Source: Dyella_A sp049445995
Lineage (GTDB): Bacteria > Pseudomonadota > Gammaproteobacteria > Xanthomonadales > Rhodanobacteraceae
DNA length: 64,000 nucleotides
Direction of reading: 5' to 3'
Assembly (NCBI RefSeq): GCF_049445995.1
Contig: NZ_JBMSDZ010000009.1
Coordinates: 62,001 to 126,000, forward strand
Below are positions 16,795 to 27,871 of the stretch, piece after piece. Position 1 is the stretch's first letter. Every line of letters begins with the position of its first letter. Made by a program: the position numbers and the translations under genes. Below the pieces are notes generated by a model. The model saw nothing but the letters and a program-made list of their open reading frames with translations. It was not told where the DNA came from and searched no databases.

Positions 16795-17523
16795 ATGACT
16801 GATACGCAAGACACCTCGCTCGCCGGGCGCCTCACGGCCCGCTTCGGCGACCTGCTCTCGATCAGCGTCGCCCGTCGCGAAGTGACTGCCGAGGTCCGTG
16901 CCGCCGACCTCTTGGCCGTGGCCACCGCGCTGCGCGACGAACCCTCGTTCCGCTTCAGCGAGCTGATCGACCTGTGCGGCATCGACTACCTCGGCTACGG
17001 CCAGACCGAGTGGGACACCAACACCGCCGCGGGCGAGGGTTTCTCGCGCGGCGTGGAAGGCGAGGCGGTCGGCCGCTTCAGCTGGGCCGACCGTCCGCAT
17101 CCGGAGCGCAACCCGCGCCGCTTCGCCGCGGTGATCCACCTGCTGTCGATCGAGCACAACCAGCGCCTGCGCCTGCGCGTGTTCGCCGAGGACGACAGCT
17201 TGCCGGTGGTGCCGTCGCTGACCGGCGTGTGGCCGGGCGTGAACTGGTTCGAGCGCGAGGCGTTCGACCTGTACGGCATCCTGTTCGAGGGGCATCCGGA
17301 CCTGCGCCGCATCCTCACCGACTACGGCTTCGTCGGCCATCCGTTCCGCAAGGACTTCCCGCTGATCGGCAATGTCGAGGTGCGCTACGACCCCGAGCAG
17401 AAGCGGGTGATCTACGAACCGGTTTCGATCGAGCCGCGCGTGCTGGTGCCGCGGGTGATCCGCGACGATGCCGATCTGCTGCAGGCCAAGGCCGAGGCCG
17501 CCGACCACTGGCGGGAGAACTGA
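16795..17523 (+). CDS. nuoC: NADH-quinone oxidoreductase subunit C
   Basis: Peripheral-arm subunit of 242 residues, separate from NuoD (they are fused in E. coli). The 30-kDa-subunit signature ERE(A)FDLYGILFEGHPDLRRILTDYGF is present, along with HPFRKDFPL. It starts at ATG 16795. It ends 1 bp before the nuoD ATG, so the two are tightly coupled. Confidence 0.96.
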   Translation: MTDTQDTSLAGRLTARFGDLLSISVARREVTAEVRAADLLAVATALRDEPSFRFSELIDLCGIDYLGYGQTEWDTNTAAGEGFSRGVEGEAVGRFSWADRPHPERNPRRFAAVIHLLSIEHNQRLRLRVFAEDDSLPVVPSLTGVWPGVNWFEREAFDLYGILFEGHPDLRRILTDYGFVGHPFRKDFPLIGNVEVRYDPEQKRVIYEPVSIEPRVLVPRVIRDDADLLQAKAEAADHWREN

Positions 17524-17524
17524 G

Positions 17525-18790
17525 ATGAAGGCTGCCTCTGTGGAAATCCGCAACTACACGATGAACTTCGGTCCGCAGCATCCCGCGGCGCACGGCGTGC
17601 TGCGCCTGGTGCTGGAGATGGACGGCGAGACGATCGTGCGCGCCGATCCGCACGTGGGCCTGCTGCATCGTGGCACCGAGAAGCTGGCCGAGTCCAAGCC
17701 GTTCAACCAGTCGATCGGCTACATGGACCGGCTCGACTACGTGTCGATGATGTGCAACGAGCACGCCTACGTGCGCGCGATCGAGACCCTGCTGGGCATC
17801 GAGGCGCCGGAGCGCGCGCAGTACATCCGCACCATGTTCGACGAGATCACCCGCATCCTGAATCACCTGATGTGGATCGGCTCGAACGCGCTCGACCTCG
17901 GCGCGATGGCGGTGTTCCTGTACGCCTTCCGCGAGCGCGAGGAGCTGATGGACTGCTACGAGGCGGTCTCCGGCGCGCGCATGCATGCCACCTACTACCG
18001 CCCCGGCGGCGTCTACCGCGACCTGCCGGCGCAGATGCCGCAGTACCGCGAGTCGCCCTGGCACAAGGGCGCCGACCTCAAGCGCCTGAACAGCTGGCGC
18101 GAAGGCTCGATGCTGGACTTCCTCGACGCGTTCACCGCCGACTTCCCGTCCAAGGTCGACGAGTACGAGGAACTGCTCACCAACAACCGCATCTGGAAGC
18201 AGCGCACCGTCGGCATCGGCGTGATCAGCCCGGAACTGGCCCAGCAGTGGGGCATGACCGGCGCGATGCTGCGCGGCTCGGGCGTGGCCTGGGACCTGCG
18301 CAAGAAGCAGCCGTACGCCAGGTATGCGCAGATGGATTTCGACATTCCGGTCGGCGTCAACGGCGACTGCTACGACCGCTACCTGGTACGCGTGGAAGAG
18401 ATGCGCCAGTCCAACCGCATCATCCAGCAGTGCGTGAAGTGGCTGCGCGCCAACCCCGGCCCGGTGATGCTGAAGAACTTCAAGGTCGCGCCGCCCTCGC
18501 GCGAGGAGATGAAGGAGGACATGGAAGCCCTCATCCATCACTTCAAGCTGTTCACCGAGGGCTACGGCGTGCCGGCCGGGGAGACCTATTGCGCGGTCGA
18601 GGCGCCCAAGGGCGAGTTCGGCTGCTACCTGGTCTCCGACGGCGCCAACAAGCCGTTCCGCGTGCACCTGCGCGCGCCGGGCTTTGCGCATCTTTCCTCG
18701 ATCGATCCCATCGTGAGCGGCCACATGCTGGCCGACGTGGTGGCGATGATCGGTACCTACGACCTCGTGTTCGGCGAGGTGGATCGATGA
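17525..18790 (+). CDS. nuoD: NADH-quinone oxidoreductase subunit D
   Basis: The 49-kDa subunit, 421 residues, forms the quinone pocket together with NuoB. The N-terminal motif FGPQHPAAHGVLRL includes the His of the quinone-binding loop, and DPHVGLLHRGTEKL and the catalytic Tyr region (MDRLDYVSMMCNEHAY) are intact. It starts at ATG 17525, one base after the nuoC stop. It is followed by a 112 bp gap with GGGATTC repeats before nuoE. Confidence 0.97.
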   Translation: MKAASVEIRNYTMNFGPQHPAAHGVLRLVLEMDGETIVRADPHVGLLHRGTEKLAESKPFNQSIGYMDRLDYVSMMCNEHAYVRAIETLLGIEAPERAQYIRTMFDEITRILNHLMWIGSNALDLGAMAVFLYAFREREELMDCYEAVSGARMHATYYRPGGVYRDLPAQMPQYRESPWHKGADLKRLNSWREGSMLDFLDAFTADFPSKVDEYEELLTNNRIWKQRTVGIGVISPELAQQWGMTGAMLRGSGVAWDLRKKQPYARYAQMDFDIPVGVNGDCYDRYLVRVEEMRQSNRIIQQCVKWLRANPGPVMLKNFKVAPPSREEMKEDMEALIHHFKLFTEGYGVPAGETYCAVEAPKGEFGCYLVSDGANKPFRVHLRAPGFAHLSSIDPIVSGHMLADVVAMIGTYDLVFGEVDR

Positions 18791-18797
18791 GGACGGC

Positions 18798-18888
18798 GGG
18801 ATTCGAGATACGGGATTCGGGATTGGCGGGAGCAACGTGCCAATCCGACAACCCGCTTTTCCGAATCCCGAATCCCGAATCCCCAATC
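18798..18888. repeat. GGGATTC-type inverted heptamer repeat between nuoD and nuoE
   Basis: The left part (18798-18830) has runs of GGGATTCG in plus orientation. The right part (18861-18888) has three tandem CCGAATC units in the reverse orientation. Together they make an imperfect inverted repeat able to form a hairpin in the nuo mRNA. Repeats of this type are scattered through Xanthomonadales genomes (from memory). Confidence 0.75.
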
Positions 18889-18902
18889 ACGGCCCAAAAA
18901 CC

Positions 18903-19430
18903 ATGAAAGCCACCGGACATTACGACCAGGTCAGGAACGTCGACCCGCTCGCCGTACTCGACGACCACACCCGCCATCACATCGATGCGTGGGTGGCGAA
19001 GTTTCCGCCGGACCGCAAGCGCTCGGCGCTGATCCAGGCGCTGTTCGCGGCGCAGGAGCAGAACCACGGCTACCTCACCGACGAACTGATCACCGCCGTG
19101 GCGAAGTACCTCGAGCTGCCGGCCGTGTGGGCCTACGAGGTGGCGAGCTTCTACTCGATGCTCGAAACCAAACCGGTGGGCCGCAACAACGTGGCGATCT
19201 GCACCAACATCTCGTGCTGGCTCAACGGCGCCGAGGACCTGGTGCGGCACTGCGAGGAAAAGCTCGGCATCAAGCTGGGCGAAAGCACGCCGGACGGGCG
19301 CGTCTACCTGAAGAAGGAAGAGGAATGCATCGCTGCCTGCGTGCGCGCACCGGCGATGACCGTCAACGGCCACTATCACGAATTTCTGACGATCGAGAAG
19401 GTCGACCAGATCCTCGACGGGCTCAAGTGA
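18903..19430 (+). CDS. nuoE: NADH-quinone oxidoreductase subunit E
   Basis: Thioredoxin-like 24-kDa subunit of 175 residues carrying the off-path [2Fe-2S] cluster N1a. Its four ligands appear as CX4C in AICTNISCWL and CX3C in EECIAACVRAP. It starts at ATG 18903; the open frame upstream runs only through the repeat. The NADH-dehydrogenase module continues with nuoF 10 bp later. Confidence 0.96.
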   Translation: MKATGHYDQVRNVDPLAVLDDHTRHHIDAWVAKFPPDRKRSALIQALFAAQEQNHGYLTDELITAVAKYLELPAVWAYEVASFYSMLETKPVGRNNVAICTNISCWLNGAEDLVRHCEEKLGIKLGESTPDGRVYLKKEEECIAACVRAPAMTVNGHYHEFLTIEKVDQILDGLK

Positions 19431-19440
19431 GGCATCGGTA

Positions 19441-20765
<1,325 letters not shown>

Positions 20766-20766
<1 letters not shown>

Positions 20767-23093
20767 TGAGCGCGCAGCCAGTGCCCCCCGCCCTCGATCT
20801 GCTCAATATCGAGATCGACGGCAAGCCCACCCGGATCCGCAAGGGTGCCATGATCATCGAAGCGGCCGACGCCATCGGTGTGGCGATCCCGCGCTTCTGC
20901 TACCACCGTAAGCTGCCCATCGCCGCCAACTGCCGCATGTGCCTGGTCGACGTGGAGATGGGCGGCAAGCTGATGCCCAAGCCGCAGCCGGCGTGCGCCA
21001 CGCCGGTGGCCGAGGGCATGAGGGTGATGACGCGCTCGGAGAAGGCGCTGAAGTTCCAGAAGGACGTGATGGAGTTCCTTCTGATCAACCATCCGCTGGA
21101 CTGCCCGATCTGCGATCAGGGCGGTGAGTGCGAGCTGCAGGACGTGGCGCTGGGCTACGGCCGCAGCGTGTCGCGCTACACCGAGCGCAAGCGCACCGTG
21201 GCCGACGAGAACATCGGTCCGCTGGTCGCCACCGAGATGACCCGCTGCATCCAGTGCACCCGCTGCGTGCGCTTCACCAGCGAGATCGCCGGCACCTACG
21301 AGCTCGGCGGCATGAACCGCGGCGAGAACCTGCAGATCGGCACCTACATCGGCAAGACGCTCGATACCGAGCTGTCGGGCAACATCATCGACGTCTGCCC
21401 GGTCGGCGCGCTGACCGACAAGCCGTTCCAGTTCAAGGCACGCGCCTGGGAGCTGATCGCCAAGCCGTCGATCGGCTACCACGACGCGCTCGGTTCCAAC
21501 CTGTGGCTGCACACACGCCGCGGCGAAGTGCTGCGCACGGTGCCGCGCGACAACGAATCGATCAACGAGTGCTGGCTGTCCGACCGCGACCGCTACAGCT
21601 ATCAGGGCCTGTATGCCGCCGACCGCATCGGCGTACCGGAAGTGAAGCGCAATGGCCGGTGGCAGGCGACCACCTGGGACGACGCGCTGGCGTTCGCCGC
21701 CGAGGCGCTGCAGCAGCTGCCGGGCAGCGAGCTGGGCGTGCTGGTCCATCCAGCCACCAGCAACGAGGAGGGCGACCTGTTGGTGCGTCTGGCGCGCGGC
21801 CTGGGCAGCGTCCACGTCGACCACCGCCTGCGCCAGCTCGACTTCGCCGACGCTGCCGCGGCCACGACGTTCGCGATGCCGGTGGCCGAGGTGGCCAAGG
21901 TACGCGCCGCGCTGCTGGTCGGCTCCAACCTGCGTCACGAAATGCCGCTGCTCAACCATCGCCTGCATCAGGCGGTGAAGAAGGGCGCGAGGGTCTACAC
22001 GGTCAACCCGGCTGCTTTCGACTTCAACTACCGGCTGGCGGGCGAGACCGTGGTCGCGCCGCACGCGCTGGTCGACGCGCTGCTGTCGCTGGCCCATGCG
22101 GCCGTGGCGGCGGGCGCCTCGGCGCCGGCGGCGCTGGTCGATGCGATCGGGCATGCGTCCTCGGACCAGGGCGACACCGAGGCGCTGGCCGCACTCAAGA
22201 GCGGCAGCGCGGTGATCGTGCTGGGCGAGCTGGCGGTGACCCACCCGCAGGCTTCCTGGCTGCGCGCCATTGCCCGCTTCATTGCCGAAGCGACCGGCGC
22301 CGCACTCAACGAACTGCCGGTGGGTGCCAATGCGATCGGCCTCGGCCGTGCCGGCGTGCTGCCGGGCAACGGCGGCCTCGACGCGCAGGCAATGCTGGCC
22401 AAACCGCGCAAGGGTTATGTGCTGTACGGCGTGGAGCCGCCGCACGACTTCGCCGACGGCGACGCCGCGCTCAAGGCACTGCTGAGCGCCGAGAGCGTGG
22501 TGGCGTTCGCCGCCTACGCCAGCCCGGCGTTGCGCGACGTGGCCGACGTGATCCTGCCGATCGCGCTGCTACCGGAATCGGAGGGCACGCTGGTGAATGT
22601 GGATGGCCTCGCCCAGCAGCAACTGGCGGGCGCCAAGGCGCCGGGCCAGGCGCGTCCGGGCTGGAAGGTGCTGCGCGCGCTCGGTGGCCTGATGCAGTTC
22701 GCCGGCTTCGAGTTCGACGATCTCGCCGGCCTGCGTGCGGGCATGGCCGAGCGTCCTTCCGCTGCGGCGAATGCGGGTCTGGCCGTGCGTTCCGCGGTCG
22801 CCGGGCCGAGTCGACTGGCCGACTGGCCGATCTACCGCACCGACGCCGTGCTGCGCCGCGCGACGGCGTTGAACGCCCATCCGCTCAACCGCGCCCCGGC
22901 CGTGCGCCTGAACGCGGACGAGGCCGCCCGCCAGGGCGTCGCCGATGGCGCTTCGGTGCGCGTGGGCCACGTCGTGCTGCCGGTGGTGGTCGATGGCGCA
23001 GTGCCGGACGGCGCCGCGTGGATCGAGGCCGCGCATGAACTCACCGCGACGCTGCCGGCCTACGGCGCGTCCCTCACCCTGAGCAAGGCTTAA
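20766..23093 (+). CDS. nuoG: NADH-quinone oxidoreductase subunit G
   Basis: The 75-kDa subunit, 775 residues, has an N-terminal ferredoxin-like domain (FCYHRKLPIAANCRMCLVD for N1b), an N5 motif with a His ligand (HPLDCPICDQGGECELQD), and an N4 motif (CIQCTRCVRF with CPVGAL). The molybdopterin-oxidoreductase-like remainder holds no extra CX2CX3C motif, so the N7 cluster of E. coli appears absent. Start ATG 20766 overlaps nuoF. The C-terminal half is Ala-rich and more variable, as is common. Confidence 0.96.
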
Positions 23094-23097
23094 GCCC

Positions 23098-24114
23098 ATG
23101 GGCGACCAGATCCTCAACCAGCTCGTCTGGCCGGTCATCTACATCCTGTGCATCGCGGTGCCGCTGATTCTGGCGGTGGCCATGTTCGTGTACTGGGAGC
23201 GCAAGGTCATCGGCTGGATGCACGTGCGCATGGGGCCGAACAAGATCGGCCCGCTGGGTCTGCTGCAGGCCTTCGCCGACGTGGTCAAGCTGCTGATCAA
23301 GGAAGTGATTCTGCCGACCAACGCGAACAAGTTCCTGTACTACCTCGCGCCGATGCTGGCGCTGGTACCGGCACTGGCCGCGTGGTCGGTGATCCCGTTC
23401 GGCGAGAAGATGGTGCTGGCCAACGTCAACGCGGGATTGCTGTACCTGCTGGCGATGACCTCGCTGGGCGTGTACGGCATCATCCTGGCCGGCTGGGCCT
23501 CCAACTCGCGCTACGCGTTGCTCGGCGCGATGCGCTCGGCCGCGCAGGTGATCTCCTACGAACTGGCGATGGGCCTGTGCCTGGTGTGCGTGCTGGTGCT
23601 GGCCGGTTCGCTCAACCTGACCGACATCGTGCACGCGCAGTCCGGCCCGAAGGGCATCGGAGAGTGGTTCATGTGGCCGCTGCTGCCGGTGTTCGTCATC
23701 TACTTCATCTCCGGCGTGGCCGAAACCAACCGCGCGCCGTTCGACGTGGCCGAGGGCGAGTCGGAGATCGTCGCCGGCTTCCACGTGGAGTATTCCGGAT
23801 CGGCCTTCGCGATCTTCTTTCTGGCCGAGTACGCCAACATGATCCTGGTGAGCTTCCTCGCCTCGGTCCTGTTCATGGGCGGCTGGCTGAGCCCGTTCCC
23901 CGAGAGCTGGGGCTGGATCGGCCATGGCGGCTTCATCTGGCTGTTCATCAAGGCCTTCGTGTTCGCCTTCATGTTCCTCTGGTTCCGCGCCAGCTTCCCG
24001 CGCTACCGCTATGACCAGATCATGCGGCTGGGCTGGAAGGTGTTCATTCCCATCACCATCGTGTGGGTCCTCGTTGCCGGCTGCATGAAGTATTTCGGCT
24101 GGGTCGTGGTGTGA
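23098..24114 (+). CDS. nuoH: NADH-quinone oxidoreductase subunit H
   Basis: Membrane subunit of 338 residues with about eight helices joining the peripheral arm to the proton-pumping arm and closing the quinone channel. Conserved parts include ERKVIGWMHVRMGPNKIGPLGLLQ, the acidic loop AETNRAPFDVAEGESEIVAGFHVEYSG, and FLWFRASFPRYRYDQIM. It starts at ATG 23098, 4 bp after nuoG. A 172 bp repeat-containing gap follows. Confidence 0.97.
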   Translation: MGDQILNQLVWPVIYILCIAVPLILAVAMFVYWERKVIGWMHVRMGPNKIGPLGLLQAFADVVKLLIKEVILPTNANKFLYYLAPMLALVPALAAWSVIPFGEKMVLANVNAGLLYLLAMTSLGVYGIILAGWASNSRYALLGAMRSAAQVISYELAMGLCLVCVLVLAGSLNLTDIVHAQSGPKGIGEWFMWPLLPVFVIYFISGVAETNRAPFDVAEGESEIVAGFHVEYSGSAFAIFFLAEYANMILVSFLASVLFMGGWLSPFPESWGWIGHGGFIWLFIKAFVFAFMFLWFRASFPRYRYDQIMRLGWKVFIPITIVWVLVAGCMKYFGWVVV

Positions 24115-24148
24115 AGATGATGATGCGAGATTTTGGCGAGCACCTGCC

Positions 24149-24265
24149 CCTCACCTCGATCCTCTCCCCGGAGGGGAGAGGAGGCGAACGCAAAGAGCCA
24201 TGCTTATGCATGCACCCGCCCCTCATCCGCCCTGACGGGCACCTTCTCCCCGGCGGGGAGAAGGG
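24149..24265. repeat. twin hairpin repeat between nuoH and nuoI
   Basis: Two related units occur: CCCCTCACCTCGATCC plus hairpin CCTCTCCCC-GGA-GGGGAGAGG (24161-24181), and CCCCTCATCCGCCC plus hairpin CCTTCTCCCC-GGC-GGGGAGAAGG (24242-24264), with a small GCCC-TGAC-GGGC stem between. This type of CCTCTCCCC repeat is found between genes in many proteobacteria. It falls within the nuo mRNA and does not end in a T-tract. Confidence 0.75.
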
Positions 24266-24286
24266 AGTCAAGCCGAGAGCGTTCCC

Positions 24287-24778
24287 ATGAACCGCATTAC
24301 CCACTATTTCAAGAGCCTGCTGCTGATCGAGTTGCTCAAGGGCATGGGCCTGACCATGCGCTACATGTTCAAGCCCAAGTACACGATGCGCTACCCGATG
24401 GAGCACATCCCCAAGTCGAACCGCTTCCGCGGCCTGCACGCGCTGCGCCGCTACCCGAACGGCGAGGAGCGCTGCATCGCGTGCAAGCTGTGCGAGGCGG
24501 TGTGTCCGGCGCTGGCGATCACCATCGACTCGGCGCCGCGCGCCAGTGATGGCCAGCGTCGCACCACGCGCTACGACATCGACCTGTTCAAGTGCATCTT
24601 CTGCGGCTTCTGCGAGGAGAGCTGCCCGGTTGATTCGATCGTGGAGACCTCGATCCACGAGTACCACTTCGAGCAGCGTGGCGAGAACGTGGTGACCAAG
24701 CCGCAGCTGCTCGCCATTGGCGACCGCTTCGAGGCCGATATCGCCGCCGCCCGCGCGCAAGACGCGGCCTACCGCTGA
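24287..24778 (+). CDS. nuoI: NADH-quinone oxidoreductase subunit I
   Basis: Ferredoxin-like subunit of 163 residues with two [4Fe-4S] clusters (N6a and N6b): CIACKLCEAVCP and CIFCGFCEESCP, each CX2CX2CX3CP. The N-terminal amphipathic helix FKSLLLIELLKGMGLTMRYMF lies on the membrane. It starts at ATG 24287. It passes electrons from NuoG/D toward N2 in NuoB. It is preceded by the repeat gap and followed by nuoJ after 15 bp. Confidence 0.97.
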   Translation: MNRITHYFKSLLLIELLKGMGLTMRYMFKPKYTMRYPMEHIPKSNRFRGLHALRRYPNGEERCIACKLCEAVCPALAITIDSAPRASDGQRRTTRYDIDLFKCIFCGFCEESCPVDSIVETSIHEYHFEQRGENVVTKPQLLAIGDRFEADIAAARAQDAAYR

Positions 24779-24793
24779 GGGCATGGGATATTC

Positions 24794-25438
24794 ATGATCA
24801 ATCCACAGTTGTTCCAGCTCGTCTGCTTCTACGCCTTCGCCACCGTGACGGTGGCCTCGGCGCTGGCGGTGATCACCCTGCGCAACTCGGTGCATGCCGT
24901 GCTTGCGCTGGTGCTCACCTTCTTCAGCTCCGCCTGTATCTGGCTGCTGGCCGAGGCCGAGTTCCTGGCCATCGCGCTGATCGTGGTCTACGTGGGCGCG
25001 GTGATGGTGCTGTTCCTGTTCGTGGTGATGATGCTCGACATCGACCAGGAGAAGATGCGCGAGGGCTTCGTCAAGTTCCTGCCGGTGGGCCTGATCGTGG
25101 CGCTGGTGATGCTCGGCGAGATGCTGGCGCTGATCGGCGTGCGCGCGATGCACGCCACGGTGCTGGGCGAGAATCCCGCCACTGCTGCCGGCCTGTCCAA
25201 CACCGCCTGGCTGGGCCATGCGCTGTATACCGATTACCTGCTGCCGTTCGAGATCGCCGCGCTGATCCTCACCGTGGGCGTGGTGGCGGCGGTGGCGCTG
25301 ACGCTGCGTCATCGCGGCGGTGCGCGCTACCAGAGCGCCAGCCAGCAGGTGGCGGTGAAGGCGAGCGATCGTGTGCGCATCGTCAAGATGGCCGCCGATA
25401 CGTCGTACGACCCGCCGTCCGCCGAGGAGACCAAGTGA
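24794..25438 (+). CDS. nuoJ: NADH-quinone oxidoreductase subunit J
   Basis: Membrane subunit of 214 residues with five helices. The third helix (AIALIVVYVGAVMVLFLFVVMML) carries the pi-bulge region of the ND6 family. The hydrophilic C-terminus (about residue 180 onward) is variable. It starts at ATG 24794. Its stop overlaps the nuoK start (TGATG). Confidence 0.95.
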   Translation: MINPQLFQLVCFYAFATVTVASALAVITLRNSVHAVLALVLTFFSSACIWLLAEAEFLAIALIVVYVGAVMVLFLFVVMMLDIDQEKMREGFVKFLPVGLIVALVMLGEMLALIGVRAMHATVLGENPATAAGLSNTAWLGHALYTDYLLPFEIAALILTVGVVAAVALTLRHRGGARYQSASQQVAVKASDRVRIVKMAADTSYDPPSAEETK

Positions 25439-25743
25439 TGCTCACGCTCTCGCACTACATCGTGCTCGGCGCGGTGCTGTTCTGCATCTCCGTGGCCGGC
25501 CTGTTCATCAACCGCAAGAACGTCATCGTGCTGCTGATGGCGATCGAGTTGATGCTGCTGGCGGTGAACATGAACTTCGTGGCGTTTTCGCGCTTCCTGG
25601 GCGACGTCTCCGGCCAGGTGTTCGTGTTCTTCATCCTCACCGTGGCCGCGGCGGAATCCGCGATCGGCCTGGCGATCCTGGTGCTGCTGTTCCGCAATCG
25701 CAGCACGATCAACGTCGCCGAAATCGACAGCATGAAGGGCTGA
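25438..25743 (+). CDS. nuoK: NADH-quinone oxidoreductase subunit K
   Basis: Small three-helix antiporter-like subunit of 101 residues (ND4L family). Conserved membrane glutamates are in LLMAIELMLLAVNMNF and TVAAAESAIGLAIL, both needed for proton pumping in homologues. It starts at ATG 25438, overlapping the nuoJ stop by one base. A GTG one codon earlier is unlikely. Confidence 0.96.
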   Translation: MLTLSHYIVLGAVLFCISVAGLFINRKNVIVLLMAIELMLLAVNMNFVAFSRFLGDVSGQVFVFFILTVAAAESAIGLAILVLLFRNRSTINVAEIDSMKG

Positions 25744-25747
25744 GCGG

Positions 25748-27856
25748 ATGGAACTTTCGACTTCGATTCTGCTCACCATCGCTCTGGCGCCGCTGGTCGG
25801 CTGCCTGCTGGCGGGCTTCTTCGGCAAGTTCATCGGCAGGGCCGGCGCGCACAGCGTGACCATCCTCGGCCTGCTGGTGGCCTGCGGACTTTCGTTCTAC
25901 GTGCTGTACCAGATCACCGCAGGCGGTGCGCCGGTCTACAACCACAACCTGTACACCTGGTTCGAGATCGGCAAGTTCAGCGCCAGCGTGGGCTTCCTGG
26001 TCGATCGCCTCACTGCGATGATGATGGTGGTGGTGACCTTCGTGTCGCTGCTGGTGCACGTGTACACCATCGGCTACATGGCCGACGACGACGGTTACCA
26101 GCGCTTCTTCAGCTATATCTCGCTGTTCACCTTCTCGATGTTGATGCTCGTGATGAGCAACAACTTCATGCAGCTGTTCTTCGGCTGGGAGGCGGTGGGC
26201 CTGGTGTCGTACCTGTTGATCGGCTTCTGGTACAAGCGCCCGAGCGCGATCTTCGCCAACCTCAAGGCGTTCGTGGTCAATCGCGTGGGCGACTTCGGTT
26301 TTCTGCTCGGCATCGCCGCGGTGCTGTATTTCCTGGGCACCATGGACTACGCCGCCGCGTTCGCCGACGCGCCGACCCTGGTGGGCAAGACGCTGCAGAT
26401 CACCCAGAACCATGCGTGGGATGCCGCCACGGTGATCTGCGTGCTGCTGTTCATCGGCGCGATGGGCAAGTCGGCTCAGGTGCCGCTGCACGTGTGGCTG
26501 CCCGACTCGATGGAAGGCCCGACCCCGATCTCGGCGCTGATCCACGCCGCGACGATGGTGACCGCGGGCATCTTCATGGTGGCGCGCATGTCGCCCATCT
26601 TCGAGCTGTCCGGCCCGGCGCTGAGCTTCGTGTTGGTGATCGGTGCCACCGGCGCGCTGTTCACCGGCCTGATCGGCATCGTGCAGAACGACATCAAGCG
26701 GGTGGTGGCGTACTCCACGCTGTCGCAGCTGGGCTACATGACAGTGGCGCTGGGCGTGTCGGCCTACTCGGGCGCGGTGTTCCACCTGATGACCCACGCC
26801 TTCTTCAAGGCGCTGCTGTTCCTCGGCGCCGGCTCGGTGATCATCGCCATGCACCACGAGCAGGACATGCGCTACATGGGCGGCCTGCGCAAGTACATGC
26901 CGATCACCTGGATCACCATGTGGATCGGCTCGCTGGCGCTGTGCGGCGTGCCGTTCTTCGCCGGCTTCTACTCGAAGGACGCGATCATCGAGGCGGTGGG
27001 CGAATCGCATCGCTGGGGCGCCAGCTACGCCTACTTCTGCGTGATGGCCGGTGCCTTCGTCACGGCGCTGTACACCTTCCGTCAAATGTACCTGACCTTC
27101 CACGGCAAGGAGCGCTTCACCGTCGAGGCACATGGCGAACATGGGCACGCCGAAGCCGCCACCCATGCACATGCCGAATCCCATGCCGACCATCCCGGCG
27201 CTTCGAATGAATCGGTGCATCCGGACGAGCATTCGATGACCGAGCCGCACCATGGGACGCCCGGCGTACTGCATCACGCGCCGAAGGAGTCGCCGTGGGT
27301 GGTGACGCTGCCGTTGATACTGCTGGCGATCCCGTCGCTGCTGATCGGATTCCTGACCGTCGGCCCGATGCTGTTCGGCAACTGGTTCGGCCGGGCGATC
27401 CACGTGGAAGAGGCGAACAACGTGCTGGGCGAGCTGGCCGGCAAGTTCCACGGCGCGGCGGCGATGGCGCTGCACGGGTTCACCCAATGGCCGTTCTTCC
27501 TGGTGCTGGCGGCGTTCCTCATCCAGACCTACATCTACCTGTTCAACCCGGCGCTGGCCGGCCGGATCAAGGGCGCGCTCAAGCCGCTGTGGATCATGCT
27601 GGACCGCAAGTACTGGGTGGACGACGTGTACTTCGCGGTCTTCGCCCGCGGTAGCGTGAAGCTTGGCCGGATGTTCTGGAAGGCAGGCGACGCGGCGGTG
27701 ATCGACGGCGTGCTGGTCGACGGCTCGGCCGGGCTGGTGCAGCGCATCGCCGCCAACGCGCGTCGGCTGCAGTCCGGCTACCTCTATCACTACGCCTTCG
27801 CGATGATTCTCGGCCTGATCCTGCTGCTCGGCGGGTTCTGGCTGGTCGGGCACTAA
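25748..27856 (+). CDS. nuoL: NADH-quinone oxidoreductase subunit L
   Basis: The distal antiporter-like proton-pumping subunit, 702 residues, with the long lateral helix at the C-terminus. Key parts include WEAVGLVSYLLIGFWY (conserved Glu), HAATMVTAGIFMVARM and THAFFKALLFLGAGSVI. It is about 90 residues longer than E. coli NuoL. Much of the difference is a His-rich hydrophilic loop (about residues 460-515, 13 His). It starts at ATG 25748, 4 bp after nuoK. Confidence 0.96.
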   Translation: MELSTSILLTIALAPLVGCLLAGFFGKFIGRAGAHSVTILGLLVACGLSFYVLYQITAGGAPVYNHNLYTWFEIGKFSASVGFLVDRLTAMMMVVVTFVSLLVHVYTIGYMADDDGYQRFFSYISLFTFSMLMLVMSNNFMQLFFGWEAVGLVSYLLIGFWYKRPSAIFANLKAFVVNRVGDFGFLLGIAAVLYFLGTMDYAAAFADAPTLVGKTLQITQNHAWDAATVICVLLFIGAMGKSAQVPLHVWLPDSMEGPTPISALIHAATMVTAGIFMVARMSPIFELSGPALSFVLVIGATGALFTGLIGIVQNDIKRVVAYSTLSQLGYMTVALGVSAYSGAVFHLMTHAFFKALLFLGAGSVIIAMHHEQDMRYMGGLRKYMPITWITMWIGSLALCGVPFFAGFYSKDAIIEAVGESHRWGASYAYFCVMAGAFVTALYTFRQMYLTFHGKERFTVEAHGEHGHAEAATHAHAESHADHPGASNESVHPDEHSMTEPHHGTPGVLHHAPKESPWVVTLPLILLAIPSLLIGFLTVGPMLFGNWFGRAIHVEEANNVLGELAGKFHGAAAMALHGFTQWPFFLVLAAFLIQTYIYLFNPALAGRIKGALKPLWIMLDRKYWVDDVYFAVFARGSVKLGRMFWKAGDAAVIDGVLVDGSAGLVQRIAANARRLQSGYLYHYAFAMILGLILLLGGFWLVGH

Positions 27857-27871
27857 AGGGAATCCAGCTCC

